Positions 34,414-46,248 are shown, numbered from the stretch's first letter. The stretch: 64,000 nucleotides of DNA from Thelephora terrestris (GCA_015956445.1 WIUZ02000005.1:558001-622000); one strand, 5' to 3'. The notes: generated by a model not told the origin, from the letters alone. Program-made: numbers and translations.

Positions 34414-37400
34414 TTAGAAGAATTCGAGGCCGAGGGCATCTCTGAATTTCCTAAGTTTGACGACTCCAAGGTTCTTTGTCAGGAGATCTGCAGGATTGTC
34501 ATCCCCAGGAATGAAATACACGACCACTCGTCCGTCATTGATAACTTCTCGGATGTAGTGGTAGCAGATGTCGATATGTTTTGACCTTTTTTCAGTAACC
34601 GGGTTTGAGGCGATAAAGATCGAGCCTTGGTTATCTCCGCAGATCGGGATAGCGTTAAGGTTATAGCCGAGCTCCCCCAGAAGGGTATGCATCCAGACTA
34701 CTTGGCGGCTACAATCAGAGAGCGCCATGTATTCAGCCTCAGTGGAAGACAAGGCAATGGTTTTTTGTGCCCTTGAAGTCCAAGAGATGAGCCCTTTCGC
34801 CATCCGGACAAAGTATCCACTTTGGGATCGTCTCTGAGTAGGGTCTGAGGCCCAGTCTGAGTCGGTACAAGCTGAGATACCTTCCCGCGAATCTCCGTCG
34901 TAAGTTAACCGGTATTTTGAGGTTCCGATTAGGTAGCGGCAGATATACAGCGCTTTCTCAACGTGTTCTTTTGATGGGTTTGCAGCATATTGCGCAAGTT
35001 TGGTGACCGCGAAGGCGATGTCAGGTCGGGTTCCCAGCATGAGGTACAGTAAGGAACCGATTATGGTTTGAAACCTGCTTCGTCTTTCCGGGCATGCTAC
35101 CTCTGTTGATGGAGCCAGTACATACCCGGCTGGGAGAGGGGTTGGAGCAACTTTTGCATTTTGCATCCCACATCGCTCAAGGACTGTCTGGAGGTAGGCG
35201 CATTGATCTATAGAAATCTTGCTGCCATGTCGAGTGATCCTCATGCGGAGGAAATCGGTTAGGTCCCCTAGATCCCTGGTTTCCCATATCTTCATGAACT
35301 CCCCCTTGAGCTGCTCCGTAAGTGCTGTGTGGGGTCCGGTAAAGATGGCATCGTCTACGTAGATTAACGCGATTACAAATCTTCCATCTTTATCCTGGTA
35401 AATGAAGATCCCGGCATCTGAGCTCAAGGATTTAAATCTGAGCTTTTCCATGGACTGTTTCAGGGCTCGCCACCATGCGAGCCCGGCTTGTTTCAGTCCG
35501 TAGAGGGCACGCTTTAAGCGGAGAACATGGGTCTCTTTTCCTGGAGCTACGAATCCCTCTGGTTGTTCCATGTAGATCTCCTCGTCGAGTTCGCCATATA
35601 GGTACGCATTTCGAACATCAAGTCCTTTAAGGACCCATCCTCCGAGGGCGGCCATTGCGAATATTAGACGCACTGTCTCGAATCGGACGACGGGAGAGAA
35701 CACGGCATCGTAGTCCATTCCCTCAACCTGTGAGAAGCCTTTCGCTACTAGGCGGGCTTTCTTGCGACCATCTGGTTTCTGGTCGAATACCCAGCGGTTT
35801 TTAATAACCTTGCGGCCTCGGGGGCGCTCTACCAGGTCATATACGTTACGCTTGCGAAGAGCTTCCAATTCTTCGTTGCAAGCTGTCCTCCATTCCTCGA
35901 GCTCATCCTGTGGTAGTGTGGCGATGTCTCGGTATTTCCATTCTTTTGGAGTTTTTTCGCTGGCAGTTGGTGAGACGGCCTTCGAAATTAAGAGGTTCTG
36001 GAGTTCTACTCCCCCTTCCCGGCATAGCCTAGCTAGGAGGGCGTCAGTGTCCTCTTCAGGGGTGGTAAATCCGGATGGTTCCACGGACTTTTCAACCTCC
36101 TCTTCGGACTCCGACACCACTCCAGTCTCTTCCTCAGCGGAGGATTCTCTCTCAGGAAGTGGCTGCGTGCTAGGTCCGGGAACTGCTCCTGAACTTCGCC
36201 CGCGCCTTGGTGCCACGGAAAAATCCCCAACAACCTTCTTCCAATCCTTCATACGCCGCATAGACTTTATTGTTTCTACCGGATGTTTACTTCTGTAAAC
36301 ATTGCTGGGCTTGACCGGGATTTTTCGTTCACACTGAGGCCTCCGGGCCTTGGCGGGTGACGGAGGCATAATCATTGGCGGAGCGAGTGGCGCATCCTCA
36401 GGGCCAGAATCAGAGCTAGAGCTGGGGGTTGGCGACCTCGGCGGCTCCGCACCGGATGCTCTAGACTGTACTGGCGTCTGCGGCTGTGGTGCGGGCTCAA
36501 TAGCACGTTCCTTGCCTTTTGAGGAAGGCTTGAGGGTAGGTTTGGGACGCGCTGAGGGTGCTGCGTCACTTTCCTCTTGTTCTCCTGGAAGGGGACACTG
36601 GCAGTCACTGTCTTTATGACAGTGATGACTGGGTAGGGGTGGCGCGGTAGACTGCAGCCGCGTGTTACGCCGTGTACTGGCAGTTGGGCACTTAGGGAAA
36701 TGTAACTCATCAAAGGTGGCTTGTGCGGCGGAGAAGATGATATTATTTGGTCCGCGCATGAAGATCCATCCCTTCCCTCCCGGGTGGGTACCTAGGTAGG
36801 TCATCAACTCCGATCGAGGTGCGAGCTTGTTTATCCGTACTTCTTCTGGGATGAAGATGTATGCTCCGCAACCGAGGACCCGAAGATGATCAATTGATGG
36901 CCTACCCCCATTTAACAGCTGGAATGGGGTCTGCCAGTTTAGGCGACGGTTCGGCGTCCGATTGTAAACGTGAGTTGCGTGGTCAATGGCGAATTCCCAC
37001 CAGGATTGAGGGAGGCAAGCCTGCAATCTCATGGATTCCGCTTTATCCATCAATGTTCAAATGATCCTTTCTGCGCGGCCATTTTGTTGGTGTGCATGCG
37101 GGATAGATTGGAGGATCTCGATCCCCTTTTCCTTGAGCATCGTCGTAAATGTTAGGGACGTGTATTCCCCCCCGGCATCGGACATCCATCGTCGTACTCT
37201 CCTCTGGTACTTGGTCTCAACCATAGCCAGGAAGTGCCTGGTGGCCACGAGTGCAGCGTCCTTAGTGCGCAAATTCATGGTCCAGGCGTGTGAGGTATAG
37301 TCGTCATAGAAGACGATAGAGTATTTGTACTTGCGATAGGATTCAATGGGGAAGGTTTTTAGATCCGAGTGGATCAGCTCGAAAGGGGCAGTCGCTCTGG

Positions 37401-37554
37401 TGCTGGATGGGGGAAAGGTTTTATTTGTCATCTTTCCTTGCGCGCATCCAGTACAGAGGTGCTCTCTTGGGATTTCGACATGAGGAAAATCTTTGACATG
37501 TTTCCCAGCCTTTTGGATCACTTCTTTAGAGGGGTGAGCCAGCCGGCGGTGCAT
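34414..37554 (-). pseudogene. Copia-2 pol: integrase, RT and RNase H
   Basis: From 37554 the frame starts at the GAG-pre-integrase motif MHRRLAHPSKEVIQKAG with a following CTGCAQGKM (zinc-binding HHCC type). Next comes the integrase core (IHSDLKTF, MSDAGGEYTSL) up to NGRAERII, where a TGA at 37057-37059 interrupts it. The frame then continues to 34414 with the rest of integrase, a Ser/Pro/Glu linker, RT (GLDVRNAYLYGELDEE, YVDD) and RNase H (TDSDWASDP, SSTEAEYMAL), ending GLEFF. Apart from this TGA the 1000-odd codons are open. Copia-1 has CGA at the stop position. Confidence 0.92.
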
Positions 37555-39299
37555 GATCTCGAAATCTGCACTGTATATGGTTTCAATTTTGGCGGCAGTA
37601 AGTTGCGCCCCGAGGAGAGTTCTGATGATGTAAATACTATCATCCTCGGTTCGAGGGTGGAAGGTGAGAAACTCGGTTTCTTCTTCGTAGAGTGAGATTT
37701 CGCGAGCACTCTCGAGAGGAGTCCGCTTTTAAGGAACTGGCCAAGAGATAACAGCCTATGGGATATTTCAGGAAAAAAATAGACGGGATTTAGCCTAACA
37801 GCTTTTTCGTCTACGTAGAGGATTACTGTTCCTTTATTGATGATTGTTGTGAAAGTAGTCGCAGTCCTTAGAGGAATGGGCTTGATTGCCTCGTATTCAA
37901 CAAAATCATTCATATCGAAGGTAAAGTGCCGGGATGCACCAGAGTCGAGCATCCACACGGCTTCAGTTTCACTCAGGGCGGACAAGGTCAAACAAGTGTA
38001 TTCGGAAGCTACTACTGAAGAATTATGTTTATCTTCAGCCGCTGTGGAGTCATTAGTATCGTTACTCAACACTTGAATACTTGTTTCATACCTTCCGCCA
38101 GACGGACCGGCAACCGACACGGGGGACCCGACAACCATCTCATCACCCCACCATCCCAGACTTACTTCATCCTCGCTTGGCGGGGTACGTGCCTTTTTGC
38201 AAGGTCGAGGATCGACCGTCTGTTCGCAGGAGCGTTCCAGCTGCTTGAGGGTTTCAATCGTGGGCGTGACGCCTAGTCGAGTTGAGAGATCCCTTGCCTT
38301 CTGAACGGAGGGGTAGAAGGAAGGGGTCCCTGCACCTTCACGATGGACCGGGAGGGAGCGTAGGGGAAAGGCTGCCATGGAGGCAAAGCCGTAGTCGGTG
38401 ACCGACATACCAGAGCCGGATGCTGTCGGAGGTTGAGGGGGGACGGGAGAGGGTGCGGGGGGCTCCTCAGACTGTTGTGCCTGTTGTTGGAACCTTCCCC
38501 GGCCTCCTCTGGTTCCTCGGCGGTTACGTCCGCGTCCGCCTTGGCCCTGGGGCTGATCCCCGCTGTACTGCTGCTGCTGTTGGAAATTGGGATTTCCAGG
38601 AGTGCGCTGTACATTTGACAGCCTATGTGCCTGCTGTCTACCTTTGCCGTTGGATGTCTGCTCCCATGCGAGGAGGATCGACCACCGAAGACTATCCACA
38701 TCAAGCTTGGTCAGATCCTCCGTCTGACATATTGCCTGTGGGATGCTATTGTATGACGGAGGGAGCTTTGACATGAGCATCATTGCTTTGATGAAGGGGG
38801 GAATGACGGCGTCTTCCCCGTTGCTCTCAAGTCGGCCGATGTGGGAGGCAAATTTGTCTAAGGCGGGTGTGGGGTCTTGTCCTTCAAGGATCCTGACCTC
38901 CATCGCATGTTTGAACTCCAGGTAGATACCGATGATCCCTGGTTTTCCATACTCCTTCTCGATTGCTTTGAGAAGGGCAGCAGCGTTGGTCTCAGCTCGG
39001 TATTTATACTGGATATCCGGGACAAGGCGCAGGAGGATATTGCCGAGGGCTTTGTCGTTTGCCTCAGCCCATGCGTCTACTTCGTCTTGGTTATCAGTGC
39101 CTTCCTGTGCCTGAGTCAATAGGTTGTTCTCGGCGTCATAGGTGGCTTCAGTTTTTGGCCATACCTCGAGGGTAGGTTCCTTTTTCTGGATCGTCCTCCA
39201 TTGTCCTTGCGACATCAAGTATGAGCGCATTGGTCCAGCCCACTGTTGGTAGTTTGGGCCGGAGAGGACGGGGACGAGGGAGGTGAGTTGAGAAGACAT
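37518..39299 (-). CDS. Copia-2 gag and protease
   Basis: Starts MSSQLTSLVPVLSGPNYQQW, a typical copia gag opening, then a helical UBN2-like gag region, a Gln- and RG-rich basic segment (GRGRNRRGTRGGRGRF) in the place where many copia gags have a CCHC knuckle, and the aspartic protease motif WMLDSGASRHFTFD. The reading frame leaves the expected one near 37.71 kb: the downstream peptide EISLYEEETEFLTFHP is in the -1 frame. The protein therefore ends out of frame at 37518. Upstream of the start a pyrimidine tract and CAG suggest a 3' splice site near 39323, so a leader intron is possible. Confidence 0.85.
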   Translation of the reverse strand: MSSQLTSLVPVLSGPNYQQWAGPMRSYLMSQGQWRTIQKKEPTLEVWPKTEATYDAENNLLTQAQEGTDNQDEVDAWAEANDKALGNILLRLVPDIQYKYRAETNAAALLKAIEKEYGKPGIIGIYLEFKHAMEVRILEGQDPTPALDKFASHIGRLESNGEDAVIPPFIKAMMLMSKLPPSYNSIPQAICQTEDLTKLDVDSLRWSILLAWEQTSNGKGRQQAHRLSNVQRTPGNPNFQQQQQYSGDQPQGQGGRGRNRRGTRGGRGRFQQQAQQSEEPPAPSPVPPQPPTASGSGMSVTDYGFASMAAFPLRSLPVHREGAGTPSFYPSVQKARDLSTRLGVTPTIETLKQLERSCEQTVDPRPCKKARTPPSEDEVSLGWWGDEMVVGSPVSVAGPSGGRYETSIQVLSNDTNDSTAAEDKHNSSVVASEYTCLTLSALSETEAVWMLDSGASRHFTFDMNDFVEYEAIKPIPLRTATTFTTIINKGTVILYVDEKAVRLNPVYFFPEISHRLLSLGQFLKSGLLSRVLAKSHSTKKKPSFSPSTLEPRMIVFTSSELSSGRNLLPPKLKPYTVQISRSCTAGWLTPLKK

Positions 39300-40001
39300 T
39301 TGTTTTTGGGAGGTGGAAGTCCTGCAACCAATAACAAGTTTCATCAGTTTATCGTACGCTTTTCTTTATGCCAGAAGCAAGTGAAAGGGGAAGAAGCAGT
39401 CTTTCCTTTCAGGGATTACTTTGGTGAGGAGCTTTATCGCATATTGCCTCAGTCCACACCGTCGGCAGATGTTAATCGACAACCCTCCCCTGTGGGGTCT
39501 ACGAATGTGTGTTGTGCTCAGCTTTGGCTAGTCACTGTTTCATCCCCTCTTGGGGTTTTGACTTTTTGTTCTAAGTCCCCTTCCTACGCAGTGACAGCGA
39601 GGATATTATTTGAGCTATTTAGAAGTAGTGGCTACGGGTGCGTCGTATGTAACGACGAGCCTCCTGTCGCCGCTTGCTATCCTCTAGCACATGTCTGATT
39701 CGCGCTTGGAGGTTCTCCCTTATCCCTAAATCTTTCGCTCTGAACTCCGCGACGTTTGGAGACGGTGTTTTGACATTGGTGAGGGTTTTATCCATGCCTT
39801 TTTGATGGTGAGGGGGTGAGCCTACAAGCCAATCACAAAGGATGGTTAGCAAGGTTACTTCTTTTCGCAATCAAGTAAGGGATCCTTCTATGCTGTATTG
39901 TGGACAGCGCAGTGGCAGCCACAGAGGGCGCACTAAGGTAAGATTAGAGCCTGTTCACAGCGCAGCCATAGAGGCGCAGCTTGGAACACAGGGCGTAGCC
40001 C

Positions 40002-40013
40002 GGGCTCATAACC
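40002..40013 (-). other. Primer-binding site of copia-2, half initiator-tRNA type
   Basis: Directly next to the 5' LTR, the minus strand reads GGTTATGAGCCC. Its complement GGGCTCATAACC is the anticodon stem-loop of an initiator methionine tRNA (CAT anticodon) rather than the tRNA 3' end. Drosophila copia is known to be primed by such a tRNA half. Confidence 0.75.
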
Positions 40014-40367
40014 TGTTGAGCAGGTAGAGTGTAATACTATACTACTACATGGATACTCTAATCCTTACCTGAAGGGGAGGGGCTTATAGTTGCTAGTGGG
40101 GGAGAGAGAGAGAGAAGCAATTGATTGATCTATCTACACATGTGGGGTATATATATCTATCTACTCTATTGGTGTCACATCTGTATAGTGTGACTGATGC
40201 AGGGTCCGTGTGGCGGCTTAAGGCACGCGCATGTTATACCGATCGATCGGATCACTGATGTGATACCGTTCCTTCGGGTCGCTTAAGTAGCGCTCTCCGG
40301 CATCGGCTCTCGCTTGTAGCGGTGGAGCCGGTTGACCTGTTTCCGGGCATAGACCTCCGGTTCAACA
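40014..40367 (-). repeat. 5' LTR of copia-2
   Basis: 354 bp with the same TGTTGA...TCAACA ends. Against the 3' LTR it has an extra TA in the ATATATAT run and two T-for-C changes at CG sites. Confidence 0.95.
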
Positions 40368-40372
40368 CCTCG

Positions 40373-40692
40373 TGGCGAACGCAGTGTTCACCACTTCTAC
40401 TAGTTTCTTCTCGTCTCAGGTATTCTCTCGTTCTCTCGTCTCGCGCTGATAGCTTCTTTCTTAGCCACCTATCCCGCCGCGACCCTCTTCATCGTGACGC
40501 TTGTCTATTGAGACCCTACTCTATCGCCACCACTTCCTATTCCCTCCCTACTTCTCCCTACTTCTCCCTACTCCTCTCTACCTCTACCTGCTTTACCCTA
40601 CCGATGTCTGCACAACCGGTCACCCACACCCTTCAGCTCCCTCCTCTTGCTACGTGTTCCCATGACTTAGGGAGACTGGGTAGTTCAGCGTT
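40373..40692 (+). mobile_element. LTR-like repeat, right part, split by copia-2
   Basis: It continues the repeat at 33050-33985 after the CCTCG duplication, with the same GCGAACGCAGTG style. It ends GAGACTGGGTAGTTCA, as do sequences near 31845. Confidence 0.5.
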
Positions 40693-40702
40693 CTGCAAGA
40701 TC

Positions 40703-41759
40703 GCAGACTCCCGCGATCAATGTCTCTGGACACTCCCATCTCCCTCCTACACCGTCTCCTACTCTTCGCAATGCCCCTGGGCGCCCGACGGTCTCCACTA
40801 CAGCAGCCCTACCTACGTCCACCCCTACCACAAGATCTGACCTCAGCGAACTCCGGCTTTCTCCCCCTACTGCGTCTCTGATCTCCACCATATCCCCAAT
40901 CTCTCCTGTTCTTGAACTCGAACCGCGCACCGAACTCAGCCCTGCCCACGAGACCGACGGAGCTCCCAGGCCACCTCACCCCACTCTCAACCTGGCACCA
41001 GGTCGTGTGAACTCCAACTCTCCATCACCGGAATTACCGCACCCAACCTCAGTAATGAACCCACAGCCCTATTCCGAAGCTAGCCCGACACCGGTAACCC
41101 CAATATCCGCTGGCACTGATACTTTCCCATTAGAAGAGGAGTCTGGCGCACCGCTCGTTACAGTCACTACTCCCGGCCCTCCCGCGATGCCTCCCCGACC
41201 AGAGGGTTCCCCCAATCATCCAATTCAGGTTCGTTGCGCTCTCAGCCAAGTCCTGCCATACCATTTGCTAACGACCTACCTCCATGTTCAGGTCATAAAT
41301 CCCTTGTAAGTATCAACTCCCAAACCGGTCGACACAGACACTAACCCTACAAAACAGTCCACCACCCTCCGGTGATCTCCTACAGTACACATCCCCCACG
41401 CGCCAATTAACCTCACGCCGTGCGAAGAAAGCGAAGGAGACAGAGACTAGCACCTCGAAACGTACTCGCGCTCGTCCAACAAATTCTCTCACTGCCCGGT
41501 ATATCCTTTATATCTCATCTTATTCCCTCGCATCTCTCACACATCACCAGGAACTTGTACATGATTGAATACCTCAAAGAAAATCCGGATACTACCACGA
41601 GCGAATTTGATAATGTCTGGTGTGCACTCGACACAAAGATCAAGGAGGTGAGCTTTCCCTTTGTGCCCTGTTTCCTTCTTCCTCATCTCATCATAGACCT
41701 GGAATAAGAAGAGCAAGGACGCTAAGTCCGCTGCAGCTGGAGCCCTAAGTGCCACCTGA
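40703..41759 (+). CDS. Pro/Ser/Thr-rich protein with C-terminal W module
   Basis: Unrecognised gene. One long exon (from about 40703, after ATCGCAG) encodes a Pro/Ser/Thr-rich stretch including RPPHPTLNLAPGRVNSNSPS. A GTTCGT intron, a 14-nt exon and a GTAAGT intron follow, then an exon with a basic stretch (RRAKKAKETETSTSKRTRAR). The next exon encodes YLKENPDTTTSEFDNVWCAL and the last one TWNKKSKDAKSAAAGALSAT with TGA at 41757-41759. The C-terminal module parallels those in the genes at 11909 and 53412. The 5' end runs into the LTR-like repeat, so the native N-terminus is unclear. Confidence 0.5.
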
Positions 41760-42569
41760 GACACCGTCCCAACGACCCGACACAGGAGCGATAAAATCAT
41801 TACACACGGACTTACCTGGGCATTTTTCAACCGATGTACATCCGCTTCGTTCTGCTCGTATCTGCGCCTACATTAGCACCTATATCATTGAGCCTAATCA
41901 GCCACCCCAATCCCGTACTACCTGAACATAATATAATTCGATTTTAATATGCCCCTATCTGCCACAATGTGCGTGACTGAACTAAGAAAAATGCCCAGTC
42001 TCAACAGATTTGAAACTACCACGATCAAAAAACTTGCGCAAGGAAATCGTTCATAGTCCAGATCGTATGTCCACATCTGCTCGGATATGTTGGAGAGGTT
42101 ACAACCAATTTACGCCGATCTGAGCCGATCCAGTTCTCACTGGGCCCCATCACTCTTCTACTGCTACCTTGAAACACGAGAAATCCCCGCCGATCATGGG
42201 AAATCCCCATCAACCTTCTACTACTACCCTGAAACATGAGAAATCCCCATTATACTCCTATTGACTCATCCCCTATTATTCCCTGTTCGTACTCCTCATT
42301 AGTCATCCTAAGTCCTGTTTCCCTGACTCATTTACCCTGCCCTAAACTACGCACAGACCATGTTGACTCTCGTTTGACTCATTGTATGATTACTAAGCCT
42401 GTAGAGGATTGGGTATATAAGGAAGAGCGTTCGCTCCTTTCTTTTCCCCATTCTCAATCTCTTCTGTACTCTCCTACCAAACCACGCAATAAACAAAGTA
42501 AGCTGAGGAATCCTCCTCACGCCTTGCTCTTCTCTGACTCATTTAAAGCAGGAATTCTCCTGCCAGTGT
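41760..42569. other. Upstream region of the 42570 gene
   Basis: It contains two near-repeats with AAACATGAGAAATCCCC (around 42175 and 42235) and a TATATAA box at 42414-42420, about 150 bp upstream of the next start codon. No gene was recognised. Confidence 0.4.
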
Positions 42570-43193
42570 ATGTTCAGTGCCCCAAACCCCTTCCCCTCTA
42601 CTAGTCCGGTCCCACGCCTAGTCATCCCAGACGCTCGACGCTCTGTCTGGGAATATAAACTCATAAGGAGTTTACAGCTTAATAGGACCTCTGGTCTATT
42701 AGCTCACCATCCATATTATCGACCTTTCGCCACCCTCGACGCCGGAGTCACCACTCCTCCCTTCTTACTTGGGGCTGATCATCAGTTTCTTTGGAAGTCT
42801 GATTTTACTGAAAGCGTGCTCACCACCGTTTACTTCAGTATCAGTCCAGCTTTCTATTTTCCCACTCCTCGCATTCACCTCACTACCAACGTTCATACTC
42901 ATTGTCCTGCAATCATAGTTCTCTGGTGGGACATACCAACTGACCTTCCCTTCGCTGTTATAGATTATCTCAGTAGCTTCGAACGTCTCAGCGACCAAGA
43001 CTTCGAACCCTTCATTCAACATCTAGTTGAATTCTGCCAGGACTACAACTCTCCCATTCATCCTTATCAATTCGAGTCACCACTTGCTCTTGATATTCCA
43101 CCCCCTCTCGTCTCTACACCAGGAACCCCCTCTCTCAAACCCAGACCCGATACACCCTACCCCACTAACCCTCTAGCGCCCCATAAACAGTAA
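42570..43193 (+). CDS. Hypothetical protein, 207 residues
   Basis: A single uninterrupted frame from ATGTTCAGTGCCCC with a TATA box about 150 bp upstream. The central part is rich in aromatic residues (FLLGADHQFLWKSDF, IVLWWDIPTDLPFAVIDYL), followed by a helical stretch (DQDFEPFIQHLVEFCQDY) and a Pro-rich tail. No family recognised. It could be an orphan or part of an uncharacterised element. It converges with a decayed Tnp2 gene on the opposite strand. Confidence 0.5.
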   Translation: MFSAPNPFPSTSPVPRLVIPDARRSVWEYKLIRSLQLNRTSGLLAHHPYYRPFATLDAGVTTPPFLLGADHQFLWKSDFTESVLTTVYFSISPAFYFPTPRIHLTTNVHTHCPAIIVLWWDIPTDLPFAVIDYLSSFERLSDQDFEPFIQHLVEFCQDYNSPIHPYQFESPLALDIPPPLVSTPGTPSLKPRPDTPYPTNPLAPHKQ

Positions 43194-43195
43194 GC

Positions 43196-44054
43196 AGGCC
43201 TTCAACCCTGACAATGCACATGTGATGCTCCCAAGTAAGTAGCCCAGATAGTTTAGTCGCCCGCCGTTCGATTTAATAATGCAAGAGTAGCTTAATGTCG
43301 TCATAGCACCTCGGGTGTTCTGGCGCACACTCTCATAAGCTTCCTGCGAAGAGGTCAACAGAGAGACGTAGTTCAGGAGGGAAAGCTTGAGGATGGGGTC
43401 GTCTGGAGGGATAGACTCGTGTTCCTGAGGCTCGAGCAGCTCCTCAAGCTCCTCGGGGTCAAATTGAGAAGCGAGGGTCGCCGTCCTAACCGCCTCGATA
43501 AAGCGAAGAGCGGTGCGTATCTTGGGGATACGAGCCGGCGGAAACTCCTCCTCGGGCTCCGAATCTTGTCCAGACTCCTCCTCAGAACCACCGCTTCCGT
43601 TTCCCGATGGAGAGGGGGGGCGGGAGGACCAGGAGGGGGACCGGGAGAAGAGGACGGAGGACGCCGAGGGGAAGACGAGGAACCGGGCGTAGAAGTTCCA
43701 GACGTATGCAGAGGGCTCTGATGTCCCTGGAGGTGGTCCAATTCATCCATATCTTCATCCTGTGCGAAACACGCTCAATGGACACAACAAATGGATTAGA
43801 TAACGTAGCACGCCCACCGAGTCTGATCTAGCCGCTCGATTACCGTCATCTTCTTGATCTGACACATCTAAATGTTCCGTGTCGTCAAGATCCATGGGAT
43901 CACTTGATGCGGGGCCAGGAGAGGGACTTTGTTGACCCTGACGGATATACCTCCTACGCAGATTCCCTCCACCTGGGTTATGTAGGATGTAGGTAGATTT
44001 TACAATCCATCTATCCCCACCACATCGATGACACCCACACCAATGGTCCCTCAT
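43196..44054 (-). pseudogene. 5' part of a Tnp2-type transposase (TnpA3)
   Basis: It starts MRDHWCGCHRCGG, a Cys finger like those of TnpA1 and TnpA2, with an acidic first exon, an intron from about 43845 to 43761, then a Pro/Ser linker. Next come RIPKIRTALRFIEAVRTATL and QFDPEELEELLEPQEHESIP, which match QFDPEQLEELLDPQEHEALP of TnpA2, and ILKLSLLNYVSLL. A frameshift follows, and after LSGLLTWEHHMCI the sequence stops matching. About three quarters of the transposase is gone. It lies head-to-head with TnpA2. Confidence 0.8.
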
Positions 44055-44728
44055 TGTGCCACAGGAAGTTTTTTTTGGCCTTCCTTCGCGAAACAGAGGA
44101 TGACGAGGCCAAATTGAGGAGATTTGGACTTAGATAAAAGTTTTTGTTGACGACGTGATTATTTTTTTCGATCGCGTTGCTTCGAAATTCTATTAAAAAT
44201 GTATTATAATTATCTAAGGCGGCGCGCGTGCACACGTCGTTGAAGTGCAAAGACGCATGGTTGAAGTGCAAAGACGCGTGTTGAAGTTGGTTGAAAACGG
44301 TGGCCAAATCGATGGACCTCGTTCGGGGTCGCCCGGTGTCTACACGATCAACTGGGATCCATACCGATCCGTGCCGGTCAATGAACTTTTTACAGGGAGT
44401 CAATAGTCACCCACTGTGCATCCCCAGTAAGAATTCTTTCGACCGGGATCGACAGGTAACGACTCGGGGCGAAAAAAAACGACCCTAGACGACTCGGATC
44501 GACCCGACGATCCGTCAATGGTCGATTTTGATTAGATGTGGTTCACTTCCGACGCTCGGTCAAAATGGCCACAGGGACGCCTAGATAGTTTCGACGTGTA
44601 TTTAAATAGAGTCTTGTGAAATAACATGTGCATTCGTTGTGATCAAAAAAAAAATCAAAGTCCAATCTCGTCCAGAACCTGGCGAGACTTGTCCGCCTCA
44701 GACTCCCTCTCCCTCTCCATCTTGAGAG
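44055..44728. other. Divergent spacer between TnpA3 and TnpA2
   Basis: The 675 bp between the two start codons hold a repeat of about 20 bp (GTTGAAGTGCAAAGACGC) near 44238-44285 and several CGAC-rich runs at 44440-44510. It may contain both promoters; no TATA box stands out. Confidence 0.4.
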
Positions 44729-45118
44729 ATGGTACGAGCCTATTGCCAATGCGCGAGGTGCTGTGGAAAGATGGTTTCTCAGGAGACCTGGTACACACAT
44801 AACAAGTATCGGGTCCGGAAATGTTGTACCGTTAGATCCACTTGTCCTGCTACTGGTGCCAGGGCTCCGGAGAATCTTCTGAGCGTGGCTGCTGAAAACG
44901 TCAGCGTACAGCAGGACGTAGGACCCCCTGGTGGCGTTAGCCACTCGGCTAGATCAGACTCGGTAAGATCATCTAAACTCAGATCACTCTGAATCTGTTG
45001 ACCGGCTACGTAGGATAATGGGGAGATGCAGGAGGACGACCAAGGACGTCAGACTCCTCCACAGGTGTCTACGCCCTTCTCTCCTCGTCCATTGCCCTCT
45101 CCTCCTCGTTCCCAACTG

Positions 45119-45256
45119 TCTTCTCACCGTTCCTCGCTGTCTTCTCACCGTTCCTCGCCATCTTCTCGTAGTTCCCAACCATCTTCTCGCCGTTCCTCGC
45201 CGTCCTCTCATCGTTCCTCGCCGTCCTCTCATCACTCCCAACCGTCTTCCCAACCG
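45119..45256. repeat. 21-bp tandem repeat in the TnpA2 linker
   Basis: Six to seven units close to TCTTCTCACCGTTCCTCGCC encode SSHRSSP-type heptapeptides. The period of 21 keeps the frame. Confidence 0.75.
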
Positions 45257-46098
45257 TCTCCCCCCCGTCCCCCATCCCCTCCCGCTGACCCACCATTGCC
45301 TCCTCCTCCACCGGGTTTTGACGAGGACAACCCCGGACGAGCAGCGACGCCACTCGGGGACGACTATCCTCCCGCTGTTATTCCCAAGATTCGCACCGCC
45401 ATCGAGTTCATTCATATGGTGGAGGAAGCCACTCTCGAGTCTCAGTTTGACCCCGAGCAGCTTGAGGAACTACTTGATCCTCAAGAACACGAGGCTTTGC
45501 CTCCAGACGACCCTATCCTCTGACTTTCCCTCCTAAATTATATTTCTTTCATGAACCAATCTCAGGGTGCCTATGAGGAAGCACAAAACAACCTCCAGCG
45601 ATGTTTCCCTGATATCGAGCTTCTGTCGCACTGGCAAATCGAAAGAAGGGCCCAAAACCTATCGGGCATTATCACATGGGAGCACCATATGTGCATCAGA
45701 TCTTGCGCCGGGTTTACTGGGCCCTATGCTGATCTAGATCGTTGTCCGCGCTGCGGAGAACCTCGCTACAAGGAGAAGGATCTTGCAGAGTCCGGCGGTG
45801 AACGAAAGGTTCCAAGGCAGGTGTTTACAACATTTCCGGTCGGTCCGCAGATGCAGGCCCGTTGGAAACACCCCGATATGGCCAAGGACATGCACTACCG
45901 ATGGGAGAAAACCCAGGAACTCCTGCAGGAATTTGTGGCATCTGGCGAACCCATCAAGATCTTGGACGACATTCTTTGCGGAGAGGACTACTTGAATCTT
46001 GTTAACGAAGGTACCATCGGTGAATACGACACGGTTCTGATGCTATCCATGGACGGCGCACAACTCTACGAGAGTAAGCAATCGGATTGCTGGATCTA

Positions 46099-46248
46099 CA
46101 TCAGAAAAGGTGGCATCGTGTTATTTGGCAATTATCTCACCTTATTTCGATTATTTTGTGATTATTTGATCCGGGTGGCGGGACCTGTCACAAATAAGAT
46201 CAAATAAGCGTGAATAAGCCAAATAAGTTGGTGTCACCTTTGCTGATG
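46099..46248. mobile_element. 150-bp MITE with TA target duplication
   Basis: Inserted in an exon of TnpA2 between the codons for WIY and the following valine. Both ends read CATCAG(A/C)AAAGGTG going inwards, and the inverted repeat of about 33 bp continues to TTATTTGGC. TA at 46097-46098 and 46249-46250 is the duplication; removing element and one TA restores the frame. A diverged relative lies at 530-657. Confidence 0.92.

Larger units (their letters stand above)
33986..40367 (-). mobile_element. Copia-2: complete Ty1/copia retrotransposon (6382 bp)
   Basis: Two LTRs (40014-40367 as 5', 33986-34337 as 3'), a 5-bp target duplication CCTCG (33981-33985 and 40368-40372), primer-binding site and polypurine tract are all present. 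Domain order on the minus strand is gag, protease, integrase, RT, RNase H. The LTRs differ by about two substitutions, both CG to TG type, and a 2-bp TA indel, so the insertion is recent. Coding is broken by a frameshift near 37.71 kb and a TGA at 37057, so it is non-autonomous now. Confidence 0.96.

Noticed and set aside
37518-37730. Possible programmed -1 frameshift in copia-2 near the TTAAAAG run.
   Set aside because: The shift lies after the protease inside the pol coding part, and the zero frame runs on as nonsense; a simple indel explains it better. Copia-1 lacks this region, so it cannot be compared.
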